NCBI GenBank assembly: GCA_025354965.1
Contig: JANXLW010000436.1
Span: forward strand, 1 to 15,169
Direction: 5' to 3'
Length of the DNA: 15,169 bases
From: Betaproteobacteria bacterium
GTDB lineage: Bacteria; Pseudomonadota; Gammaproteobacteria; Burkholderiales; Burkholderiaceae_C
The notes under the pieces were generated by a model. That model was not told the origin of the DNA, did not search any database, and worked only from the letters and a program-made list of their open reading frames with translations. The stretch's first letter is position 1; each line of letters opens with the position of its first letter. The position numbers were made by a program, and so were the translations under genes. Below, piece by piece: positions 8,362-15,169 of this stretch.

Positions 8362-10415
8362 GCACGTCGACCGCAACATCAGCGGCGGGCCACTCGCTGG
8401 CGCAACTGTGGGTTGACGTCTGGCAGGTTCTCGCCGAACCATCCGGCGATTGCCTTGCGATTGACGCAACGGCAGTGCAGCGTCTGCAATCGCAGCTCAA
8501 CGACTGCGCGACGCAACCGGCTGCAGTCGATGCGCCACTGTGGCAACTGGCGCAGGCGTTCGGTTTGCCGCTGCGTGATGTGCTGTTGCTGTCGCTGGCA
8601 TTGTGGGCCGAGCAGATGCCGCAACGTCCGCCCGGCGCGCCGGCTGGGGCGATGACCTTGCGCCACGCCCTGCAAGCCCTGCACCTGTTGCGCGTGCACG
8701 AAGGCGCCCGCGTCGACCAACTCGCGGCTTCGTCGCTGTGGGGGCGTGGCTGGTTGCAGACCCTGGCGCTGGCGCCCGGCGCCAGTTGGGCCGACCACCC
8801 ATTGCAGTTACCGGCCTTGCTGGCACTTGCATTGCAGGGGCATGATCGGCTGCCGCCCAACTGGCGCGTGCCAACGGCTGCAGTGCCAATGCCGGCGAGT
8901 TGGGCGCAACGCGCGCGGGACGCGGCCGAGCGGCTGCTGCCGGCAGCCGGCACAACGCGTGGCCGGGTGCTGGTACTGCGCCACGACGACCGCGGCGAAG
9001 CGCTGACCTGGCTGCGCGGCGTCGCCGCTGCATTGGGTCATCGACTGGTAGCGCGCATGGCCGCGTCAAACAACGACGCGAACGCCGGCCAGGATCTGCC
9101 TGAAGCCGCCTTGCCGGCGTGGCTGTGGCTGACGCGCAGTTTGTGGCTGATCGACGCGCTGGATACCGATGGCACACGCTTGTCGGTGCCGGACTGGGCC
9201 GGCTCCACCGCACCTGTCTTCGTGCTGGCGTCGCATCGGCTTGGCCTGGACGTGGCTGAGCGCGACATCATCGAATGCACGTTAGCGCTGCCTGACGTGG
9301 CCGAGCGCGCCGCACTATGGTCGTGGTCGCTGGGTGCCGTGCAGGCATCGGACGAACCGGTTTCCAAACAAACGTTGCAGGATCTGCACCCGCAGGCGCT
9401 GGGCCTGGCGCAGCGCCATCGCCTCGGGCCTGCGGCGATTCGTGCCGCCGCGCAACAGCATGTCGCAGGGCAAGACGCCAGCGCGACAGCCGCCGCTCGT
9501 GTTGCCGCTGCCGGTGTTGACATGCAAGGCCTGGCGCGCTGGGTGCAAGCTTCAACGGTGGCGCCGGTATTGCCGGCTGCGGTGCGCGCGCAAATCGAGT
9601 TGCTGCACGCCCGCTGCCTGCAGCGCGATGCGTTGGCGCAGCACCTCAGCCCGGCTGCTTCGGCGCGCCTGAGTGCCGGCGTGCGGGCCTTGCTGCACGG
9701 CCCGGCGGGCACCGGCAAGACATTGGTTGCCGAATGGCTGGCGGCGCGCCTGGGCAAGCCCTTGTTGGTGGTCGACACTGCTGCCATCACCAGCAAATAC
9801 ATCGGTGAGACCGAGAAGAATCTGGAGCGCGTCATGGGTGGCGCCGAGCGCGTTGACGCCGTCTTGTTGTTCGACGAAGCCGACGCGCTGTTCGCCCGTC
9901 GCACCGATGTTGCCAGCTCGAACGACCGCTACGCCAACGCGCAGACCAACTACCTGCTGCAGCGGCTGGAGGGCCACACCGGCATCACGCTGCTGACCAG
10001 CAATGGCCGCAGCCGCATCGACGCCGCCTTCACGCGCCGGCTTGATGCGGTGATCGAATTCACGCACCCCTCGCCGCCCGAGCGCATGGCCTTGTGGCGC
10101 GCGCTGCTGGGTGCGTCGGTGGCGCATCTGCCGGTCAACCTGATCGAACGCCTGGCGCTGGATGTGGAAGCCGCAGGCGGCACACTGCGCAACATTGTCA
10201 CGACCGCCGCTGTGCTGGCTGGGGGCGAACCGCAGGCCGATACGCTGGAAGTGGCTTGCGCGCTGGAGTGTGCCAAGACCGGTGTCGCGGCACCGGCCTG
10301 GGCCGTGGCGGCGCACGAACGCTGGTTGCAAGCGGGCGCACCACTGGGCCCGCGAACTGCAGATGATGCGGCACGCTACGGCTTTGACGCGCGGGCTGCC
10401 GGAGTGAGTGCATGA
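8358..10415 (+). CDS. eCIS AAA+ ATPase (Afp15/CDC48-like), 685 aa
   Basis: A cytoplasmic AAA+ ATPase thought in eCIS to assist particle assembly or maturation. The C-terminal module is intact: Walker A GPAGTGKT (448-455, catalytic-loop Lys454), Walker B LLFDEAD (503-509), sensor-1 region LLTSNGRS with Asn549, and TRR (559-561) as arginine-finger candidates. Spacing fits a CDC48/FtsH-like AAA module. Residues ~202-325 look like a second, degenerate ATPase module: RVLVLRHDDRGEALTWLRG stands where a Walker A would be but lacks GK[ST], followed by LWLTRSLWLIDALD (256-269) and VFVLASHRL (287-295) at Walker B and sensor-1 positions. Residues 1-195 are helical and uncharacterised. The start at 8358 is chosen over an in-frame ATG at 8283 because it forms an ATGA overlap with the preceding gene and has GGAG at 8348-8351. 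The stop forms another ATGA overlap with the DUF4157 gene. Confidence 0.92.
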   Translation: MSTSTATSAAGHSLAQLWVDVWQVLAEPSGDCLAIDATAVQRLQSQLNDCATQPAAVDAPLWQLAQAFGLPLRDVLLLSLALWAEQMPQRPPGAPAGAMTLRHALQALHLLRVHEGARVDQLAASSLWGRGWLQTLALAPGASWADHPLQLPALLALALQGHDRLPPNWRVPTAAVPMPASWAQRARDAAERLLPAAGTTRGRVLVLRHDDRGEALTWLRGVAAALGHRLVARMAASNNDANAGQDLPEAALPAWLWLTRSLWLIDALDTDGTRLSVPDWAGSTAPVFVLASHRLGLDVAERDIIECTLALPDVAERAALWSWSLGAVQASDEPVSKQTLQDLHPQALGLAQRHRLGPAAIRAAAQQHVAGQDASATAAARVAAAGVDMQGLARWVQASTVAPVLPAAVRAQIELLHARCLQRDALAQHLSPAASARLSAGVRALLHGPAGTGKTLVAEWLAARLGKPLLVVDTAAITSKYIGETEKNLERVMGGAERVDAVLLFDEADALFARRTDVASSNDRYANAQTNYLLQRLEGHTGITLLTSNGRSRIDAAFTRRLDAVIEFTHPSPPERMALWRALLGASVAHLPVNLIERLALDVEAAGGTLRNIVTTAAVLAGGEPQADTLEVACALECAKTGVAAPAWAVAAHERWLQAGAPLGPRTADDAARYGFDARAAGVSA

Positions 10416-13400
10416 GTTTCGCGCCGCAACGCAAACCGGCGCCAGCACCGGCGACCAAACCGGCTGCCCCGGTGGCGGCACCGGTTGCCGCGCCCGCGGC
10501 GCCGGCGGTCGCCACGCCAGCGCCCAAACCCGCTGCCGCACCCGTTGCCAGGTCACCCACGCCCGCGCCGACCAAAACGCCAGAGGCGCCAGCCAAGCCG
10601 ACCGCCGCCAAGGACAGCCAAAAGCCGCTCAAGAAGGGCAAGGCCGGCGTGCCGGTGGAGCCCGCCCATTCGCCACTGGAGCAGCAAGCCGATGAGATCT
10701 CGCGCCGAGTCGTGGCCGGTGAAAAAGTGCCCACCGTCAAGTCGAATCCGACGATCCCCGGTGCCCGTCCGGCGACCCCAGCCGTTGCGCGCCAGGCACA
10801 GCGGGGTGCAGCGGCCACACCCAGACGCCCGCCCGCGCTGCAGCCGCCAGGACCCGGCGAGCCACTGCCACACGGCACGCGCCGAACGCTTGAAGACCGC
10901 ATCGGCGCCGACCTCGGCGATGTGCGCGTGCATGGCAACGCGCAGGCCCGGCAGCAGGCACAAGACCTGGAGGCGCGCGCCTTCACCTCGGGCTCGGACG
11001 TCTGGCTGGGCGAAGGCGAGTCGCCGCACGATTTGGGCCTGATGGCGCACGAGGCCACGCACGTGGTACAGCAACGCGAGCCAGGGGTGGCGGCGCGGCT
11101 GATGCGGGCGCCGACTGCCACGCCATCGCCGCCGACCCCAGCAACAGGTGGAGCAGCCTCTGCTGGGGCGCCCGGTGCCATGCCGACGCCCGCCACCGAC
11201 CCGAAAACCTTGACACCGGCAGATGGTCAACTCAATCCAGCAGGCGACACCCTGTCTTTTGCCCAGCTCGATGTGCCCGGTTTCAAGTTGCAGGCGCATC
11301 GCGGTGATCTGTACAGGAGTCGGCCAGAAATCAAGCGTCACAAAGGGTACAACAAGACCTTGCGCGGTGACACGGCGCAACGGGAGTTGTGGCGTGGAGC
11401 TTTGTCCACCGGTTCGATGGTGGGCATCCTGGAGCGCAAGGAGCAGGACGGGCACGGTGCGCAACCTGAAGGCACTCATTTGTTCAAGGCAAACATTAGC
11501 GATCGGCAAAACGTTTTCTTTTTCGGTGCGTCGGTTCAGGAGGTTGCCCAACGCCTGACCTTGCCAAATTGGACGCGTGGCGATCACCCTAATTGGCGCG
11601 ACTACCAGGTCGACCACATTGTTGAGTTGCAACTTGCTGACCACCCGACCAATCCTTGGGGTAACAGTTTGCCAAATATGGAACTGCTGGATGCTGCCAC
11701 TAACACCGGCAGCGGTACCACAATTGACTCCAACATCAGCAGCCAGCTCGACCACCACATTCGTGCGGCCGGCTACCCCGGAGGTCCGACGCGGGCACTG
11801 CGCAACCAACTCAAGCAGGCCTACGCATTGCAGTTTCCGCCGGCTGGTTTGCAACCCGGTAGCAGCCCCTCAACCATTGGGCGCGATCTGTATTGGCGCC
11901 GGGAAGAGGTCGAAGCGGGGGAGCACCTGGCGGCTGTTCGCGCCGCCTCACCAGCTGAGTTGGCGCCCAATGGCAACACACTGATATTTCCATCGGCCCA
12001 AGGCGGTATCGGCAAACAGTTCCGTGCAACCGGTCGTGTTCTGGCAGGTGAGCGCGACTGGCTGCTGCCGGTGAAAATCACCGGAAAATCACTCGCCACC
12101 GGCGCTGCGGCGGCGCCTGAAGGCGGTGAGAACCTCGGACAGTTCACCATTGGCATCCCCGACGGCGACCCCAAGTACAAACCTTTCGATGACACCGTCA
12201 CGGTGAAGCGGGTACCCGGCGCGCCTTTGGCAGGTTACATTGACCGCAACGAAGTGCGCGCCAAGGTACGCCGCATTGAACACAAAAAGACTTCGCCAAT
12301 CGAGATCGACTCGTTCGACATCGGTGCCGTAGGGGGCATCCACATGCAGGGTCGCATCATTCCGACGTTGCCATTTTTGCGTGACGCTCCGATCGACTTC
12401 CGGGTGCGCGGCGACGACCTGGAACTGTTCAAAACCTTTACCTCGGGCGAACTGTCACTGCCCAGTCCATTTCGCATTTCAGACTCTTCACTCACGGTCT
12501 TTGCCGGCGTCGGTGGCTCCGGTCCGCGACTGGGTGCCGAGGGGCAAGTCAACTTCGAAGTGCAGGGGCTTGGGCGCGGACAGATTGCGGCAGAAGTCGC
12601 GACCGACGGACCGATGAGCATCGCTGGCAATTTCGATTTCAATACCCGCTACTTCGACCCGGCCCGAATCGCTTTCGCTTACGCACCCGACAGCGGCCAG
12701 TGGAGCGCCAGCGGCGACATCGGCCTCAAACCCAATACCTTGCCCGGCATCGCATCCGCCACCGGCCACGTGCAGTACGACGGCGCCACGCTGGCGGGCG
12801 CGCTCACGGTGGTTCCCAAGATTCGTGCCATTCAGCAGGGCCAGCTTGAGTTCAGCCACAGCGAAGCGCAGGGCTCGCGCTTTGCCGGCACGCTCACGCT
12901 CAGCGACCAGATCCCCAATGTGCGCAGCGGCCAGCTGCAAGCCGTGCTCACCAAGTCACCGGGCAGCGAAGAGTTCAGCTTCTCGGCAGTGGGCGACCTG
13001 GAGAGCGGCTTCGCCGGCTTCACGCAGCGTCTGCATGTCGAGTACCGCGACGGAGGCTTCGTGGTTGAAGGCCAGGGCGACTTCCGCCGCGGCATGCTCA
13101 GCGGCCACGCGATGATCGGCGCGACCAACTACGCGGTCGATGACGCCGGCCAGCGCGGCACCGAGCCGACCGGAAACGTCACCGCTTACGGCAACGGGCA
13201 AGTTGGTGTCACGCTGACGCCGTGGCTCACAGCCACCGGCCGCATCCGCCTGCTGCCCAACGGCGAAATCGAGCTTTTCGGTGAGCTGGCTTTGCCGCCG
13301 GTGCTCAATGTCTTTGAAGAGAAGAGCTACAACCGCCGGCTGGCCTCGCTCAACCTCGACATTCCGATCATTGGTGTGGCCGTTGCCGGGCAGCGCATCG

Positions 13401-13990
13401 GTATCTTTGCAACCATTGGCGCAGGGCTCGATCTTTCCGCCGGCATCGGTCCCGGGCAGTTGCGCGACACCGCGCTCAGTGTCACCTACAACCCGTCGCA
13501 TGAAGACCAGACAGCGATCCACGGTCACGCGCGTTTCGCGGTGCCAGCCCATGCTGGCTTGCGGATGTTTGTGCGCGGCGCACTCGGCGCCGGCATACCG
13601 GTCATCAGCGCCGAGCTGGGCCTGGAAGCCGGTGGCGAAATCGGCCTGGCCGGTGAAGCCAGTGCCCAAGCCACGGTCGACTGGAGCCCTGGCCACGGAT
13701 TGGTGCTTGACGCACTCGGCTCGATTTTTGTCGAGCCCCGCTTCAAGTTCGACCTCACGGGCTTCGCCGAGGTCACGGCTGACCTGTGGGTGACCGAGAT
13801 CGATCTCTACAGCAAACGCTGGAAGCTGGCGTCATTCGAGGTCGGCTCGAACCTGCGCTTCGGCGTCGAGTTTCCGATGCACTACGAGGAAGGCCAACCG
13901 TTCGACGTGAACTGGGATCAGGTCCACTTCATCACGCCCGATGTCGACGTCGGACAGATGATGCATGAAGTGATTGATCGCGTGGTCTGA
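10412..13990 (+). CDS. DUF4157 (eCIS core) protein with HNH-like nuclease motif and beta-rich C-terminus, 1192 aa
   Basis: Probable eCIS cargo/effector. Residues 1-~85 are Ala/Pro/Lys-rich and disordered, with no signal peptide. SPLEQQADEISRRVV (87-101) matches the EAD-type motif that opens DUF4157 regions; the DUF4157 core spans about 155-230 and contains HEATH (213-217), the zinc-metallopeptidase-like HExxH of this family. A second linker follows (~233-275). Residues ~285-455 contain QVDHIVELQL (399-408), N422-MELLD and N431-TGSG, an H-N-N arrangement resembling HNH/beta-beta-alpha-metal nucleases with the last His replaced by Asn. The remaining ~650 residues are Gly/Asp/Leu-rich and appear all-beta, with degenerate repeats at about 769-898, ending HFITPDVDVGQMMHEVIDRVV. 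The start is set by the ATGA overlap and GGAG (10401-10404). Cargo status follows from the known association of DUF4157 with eCIS; nuclease activity is inferred. Confidence 0.85.
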   Translation: MSFAPQRKPAPAPATKPAAPVAAPVAAPAAPAVATPAPKPAAAPVARSPTPAPTKTPEAPAKPTAAKDSQKPLKKGKAGVPVEPAHSPLEQQADEISRRVVAGEKVPTVKSNPTIPGARPATPAVARQAQRGAAATPRRPPALQPPGPGEPLPHGTRRTLEDRIGADLGDVRVHGNAQARQQAQDLEARAFTSGSDVWLGEGESPHDLGLMAHEATHVVQQREPGVAARLMRAPTATPSPPTPATGGAASAGAPGAMPTPATDPKTLTPADGQLNPAGDTLSFAQLDVPGFKLQAHRGDLYRSRPEIKRHKGYNKTLRGDTAQRELWRGALSTGSMVGILERKEQDGHGAQPEGTHLFKANISDRQNVFFFGASVQEVAQRLTLPNWTRGDHPNWRDYQVDHIVELQLADHPTNPWGNSLPNMELLDAATNTGSGTTIDSNISSQLDHHIRAAGYPGGPTRALRNQLKQAYALQFPPAGLQPGSSPSTIGRDLYWRREEVEAGEHLAAVRAASPAELAPNGNTLIFPSAQGGIGKQFRATGRVLAGERDWLLPVKITGKSLATGAAAAPEGGENLGQFTIGIPDGDPKYKPFDDTVTVKRVPGAPLAGYIDRNEVRAKVRRIEHKKTSPIEIDSFDIGAVGGIHMQGRIIPTLPFLRDAPIDFRVRGDDLELFKTFTSGELSLPSPFRISDSSLTVFAGVGGSGPRLGAEGQVNFEVQGLGRGQIAAEVATDGPMSIAGNFDFNTRYFDPARIAFAYAPDSGQWSASGDIGLKPNTLPGIASATGHVQYDGATLAGALTVVPKIRAIQQGQLEFSHSEAQGSRFAGTLTLSDQIPNVRSGQLQAVLTKSPGSEEFSFSAVGDLESGFAGFTQRLHVEYRDGGFVVEGQGDFRRGMLSGHAMIGATNYAVDDAGQRGTEPTGNVTAYGNGQVGVTLTPWLTATGRIRLLPNGEIELFGELALPPVLNVFEEKSYNRRLASLNLDIPIIGVAVAGQRIGIFATIGAGLDLSAGIGPGQLRDTALSVTYNPSHEDQTAIHGHARFAVPAHAGLRMFVRGALGAGIPVISAELGLEAGGEIGLAGEASAQATVDWSPGHGLVLDALGSIFVEPRFKFDLTGFAEVTADLWVTEIDLYSKRWKLASFEVGSNLRFGVEFPMHYEEGQPFDVNWDQVHFITPDVDVGQMMHEVIDRVV
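11048..11062 (+). other. HExxH (HEATH) metal-binding motif of the DUF4157 core
   Basis: Codons 213-217 of the 1192-aa protein encode HEATH inside LGLMAHEATHVVQQ, the hallmark of DUF4157. Both histidines and the catalytic-type Glu are intact, so the metallopeptidase-like site is not obviously dead. Confidence 0.85.
11612..11704 (+). other. HNH-like nuclease signature in the effector
   Basis: Codons 401-431 of the 1192-aa protein run from Asp401-His402 through Glu405, Asn422 and Asp427 to Asn431. The DHIxEL ... N ... LLD ... N pattern resembles an HNH-type beta-beta-alpha-metal core, with Asn in the last position, which occurs in some active members. Lys/Arg-rich flanks that would bind DNA are modest. 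Without a structural match this is a candidate domain only. Confidence 0.55.
12716..13104 (+). repeat. Degenerate beta-strand repeats in the effector C-terminal half
   Basis: Codons ~769-898 show about four successive units of roughly 30-35 residues. Each opens with a Pro- or Gly-containing turn (LPGIASATG, PKIRAIQQG, DQIPNVRSG, DLESGFAGF), then an alternating polar/hydrophobic strand (HVQYDG, QLEFSHSE, QLQAVLTK, RLHVEYRDG), then a short Gly/Phe strand (LAGALTV, FAGTLTL, FSFSAVG, FVVEGQG). This suggests a regular beta-solenoid or beta-sheet fold. The similarity is at protein level only; no exact DNA repeat was found. Confidence 0.5.
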
Positions 13991-14020
13991 GTGCGCCGGT
14001 TGGCGGGCTCAGCGATGAAC

Positions 14021-14052
14021 TGAAAGCCGCGCAGCCTTGGCGCGGCGCTTCA
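14021..14052. terminator. Hairpin between convergent genes, possible bidirectional terminator
   Basis: GCCGCGC (14026-14032) and GCGCGGC (14040-14046) form a perfect 7-bp GC stem with a 7-nt loop; TGAA (14021-14024) and TTCA (14049-14052) can extend it across a small internal loop. It lies 30 nt after the stop of the DUF4157 gene and touches the stop codon of the opposing 97-aa gene. Neither strand has a strong T run (TTTCAGTT follows on the minus strand), so intrinsic termination is plausible but not certain. Confidence 0.5.
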
Positions 14053-14343
14053 TGACTTTGTCTTGCGGCGGCCGTTACCCGGTTCCGCCAGCAGCGCGCG
14101 CATCTGTTCGTCGCTGCCGATGCGGCGCCAGCGCACACGTCCATCTGATCCCGCCAGTTCTTCGATCAGTCCGTGCTCCTTCATCCAGTAGATAGCCCGG
14201 TCAAGCAAATATTCCGGTCCCAGGAACTCTTCGTCGAACCACCAGCGCCGGATTCCCCCAGCCGAATCACTGGCCAACGGGTTGGCGTACAAGTAGTGGG
14301 CCAGCGCCCTCACAATGGCTTGCAGTTCAGGGTCATCTTTCAT
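14050..14343 (-). CDS. Small probable winged-helix-like protein, 97 aa
   Basis: The preferred start is the ATG at 14343-14341, giving a 97-aa protein. Its sequence reads as a helix (LQAIVRALAHYLYANPLASD), a second element ending GGIRRWWF (29-36), a helix (LLDRAIYWMKEHGLIEEL) and a DGRVRWRR strand pair (68-75), then a basic Arg/Lys tail. That order resembles a compact winged-helix fold, and short proteins with a YLxxNPxAxDxxxGIxRWW pattern exist in proteobacteria, though I know no function for them. The frame stays open upstream to an ATG at 14541, but that 66-residue extension is Cys/His/Trp-scattered and unlike a conserved N-terminus. No convincing ribosome binding site precedes 14343. It converges on the eCIS operon; whether it regulates or belongs to that locus is unknown. 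Confidence 0.6.
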   Translation of the reverse strand: MKDDPELQAIVRALAHYLYANPLASDSAGGIRRWWFDEEFLGPEYLLDRAIYWMKEHGLIEELAGSDGRVRWRRIGSDEQMRALLAEPGNGRRKTKS

Positions 14344-14625
14344 AAAGAATTGCGCTTGTGGTCTTGCACCCCTAATGCAATTCGCATGCCATTGAAGCAA
14401 TGTTCGCCACTCCTTGCCATGGAGGGTTTTCAGGGCGACCCGCAGTGGCTGAAAACAAATGAATTTGTCCTGGCCGGGGCGCATTGCCTGAGCCAATCCG
14501 CACTGGCCAAGGCGGGTGAAGAGCTGGGCTTTTTTATCCATGCAGCGGTGCTTTTTGTCCCGCTTTTAAATGGAGTGGCAACACCGTACCGAGCCGCTTC
14601 GTCGCTTGCAAAGGAACGACGCTGA
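14344..14625. other. Lower-GC interval without a clear gene
   Basis: These 282 nt lie between two minus-strand genes. By hand count the four 60-nt rows from 14341 to 14580 average about 53% GC, below the operon. Several frames on both strands are free of stops for long distances, including a plus-strand 79-codon frame from 14388 to 14625 and minus-strand frames, but none has a good ribosome binding site or a protein I recognise. Small inverted repeats occur (TTGCA/TGCAA at 14364-14380; ATGC/GCAT at 14375-14387; CGTCG/CGACG at 14600-14621, just past the stop of the right-hand gene). No strong promoter stands out. Confidence 0.4.
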
Positions 14626-15169
14626 TCACAGCAGACACTGTTGCAGGCTGCGCAAAAAAAGTTCGCGCGGAAGCTCAATGCCAATGAACACCAGCTTGCT
14701 GATACGGTCTTCGCCCGCCATCCAGGGCGCGCCGACATCGTGGCTCATAAGTTGATGCACGCCTTGAAAGATCACCTTTCGGTCCTGTCCGTGCAGGTTC
14801 AAAATTCCCTTGTAGCGCAGCAGTCTGGGGCCGTGGCTGTTGATCATGGCGTTCATGAACTGACCGAAACGCGCCGCATGCAACGGTCGCTCGGAGCGAA
14901 AGACAAAACTCTTCACGTCGTCGCGATGCTGATGATGCGGATGCTGGCAAGCGTGCGAGTGGCTGTGCGATGCGGCGTCGCAGGGGGTGCCGACTGCCAG
15001 CTCCAGTTCACTGTCAAGATTGAAGCCGCCGAGGTCGAAGATCTCGGTCAGGGCGACTTCACCAAATGGCACCAGTGATTGCGTGGCGCGCGGGTTCATC
15101 TGGCGCAGGCGCTCAGACAGCGCATCGACATGGTTGTGCGGCACCAGATCGGCCTTGCTGATAAAGAGG
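14626..15169 (-). CDS. COG0523/CobW-type GTPase metallochaperone, C-terminal part, cut by the window edge
   Basis: The minus-strand frame is open to the right edge, so only the last ~180 residues are visible. The first visible residues, LFISKADLVPHN, contain SKADL, the guanine-specificity (NKxD-type) motif of the G domain. A linker follows with a His-rich run (HSHSHACQHPHHQH), typical of COG0523 proteins that bind zinc or related metals. Then comes the CobW C-terminal domain, recognisable by DDVKSFVFRSERPLH, GPRLLRYKGILNL, KVIFQGVHQLMS and SKLVFIGIELPRE. Members are GTP-dependent metal chaperones acting in the cytoplasm, often under zinc limitation. The sequence most resembles betaproteobacterial members as I recall them. 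The N-terminal Walker A and the CxCC metal site lie outside the window. No functional link to the eCIS genes is apparent. Confidence 0.9.
   Translation of the reverse strand, partial: LFISKADLVPHNHVDALSERLRQMNPRATQSLVPFGEVALTEIFDLGGFNLDSELELAVGTPCDAASHSHSHACQHPHHQHRDDVKSFVFRSERPLHAARFGQFMNAMINSHGPRLLRYKGILNLHGQDRKVIFQGVHQLMSHDVGAPWMAGEDRISKLVFIGIELPRELFLRSLQQCLL

Noticed and set aside
9552..10556. Long open minus-strand frame (334 codons) opposite the ATPase
   Set aside because: It runs antisense to Walker A, Walker B and sensor motifs on the plus strand; its sequence resembles no protein I know.
14344..14541. 66-residue N-terminal extension of the 97-aa minus-strand protein
   Set aside because: The extension lies in the lower-GC interval and shows no domain-like pattern, whereas the protein from 14343 is compact and coherent. 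No ribosome site settles it, so some doubt remains.
14600..14621. Hairpin CGTCG/CGACG after the CobW-type gene as a terminator
   Set aside because: Only 5 bp plus a bulged extension, with no T run on the minus strand.
1..15169. CRISPR arrays, tRNA, rRNA, insertion sequences or transposases
   Set aside because: No spaced direct repeats, RNA gene signatures or transposase-like proteins were found on either strand by eye.

Overview
The window looks like the distal end of an extracellular contractile injection system (eCIS, phage-tail-like) operon, followed by an unrelated chromosomal flank. The DNA is GC-rich with compact coding. The truncated COG0523/CobW-type GTPase at the right edge resembles betaproteobacterial (Burkholderiales-like) members as I remember them. 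That placement is inference; no rRNA or other decisive marker is present.

Layout. Five plus-strand genes run without a real gap from position 30 to 13990: (1) a 665-aa eCIS-associated structural-type protein; (2) a 1507-aa protein whose first ~400 residues are a diverged paralog of gene 1, extended by an Ala-rich segment, a coiled coil and a C-terminal beta-rich segment; (3) a 584-aa unrecognised protein with conserved-looking ends and a low-complexity middle; (4) a 685-aa AAA+ ATPase of the Afp15/CDC48-like kind, with an intact C-terminal ATPase module and an apparently degenerate N-terminal one; (5) a 1192-aa DUF4157 (eCIS core) protein carrying HEATH, an HNH-like nuclease signature and a long beta-repeat C-terminal half. 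Genes 3-4 and 4-5 overlap as ATGA, and genes 1-2 and 2-3 are separated by under 30 nt, so this is one transcription unit. No promoter is visible inside the window; it presumably lies further upstream with the sheath, tube, spike and baseplate genes, none of which are here.

The operon ends at a hairpin (14021-14052) between convergent genes. Beyond it, on the minus strand, are a 97-aa probable winged-helix-like protein, a 282-nt stretch of lower GC with no clear gene, and the C-terminal part of the CobW-type GTPase, which runs off the window.

How the parts may work together (inference): the AAA+ protein would act in particle assembly as in other eCIS; genes 1-3 are accessory structural or loading components found in this style of locus; and the DUF4157 protein is the probable cargo, with the HNH-like module as the candidate toxic activity. 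The most noteworthy points are the composite effector with a low-GC nuclease module, the tandem paralogy of genes 1 and 2, and the degenerate ATPase module in gene 4.
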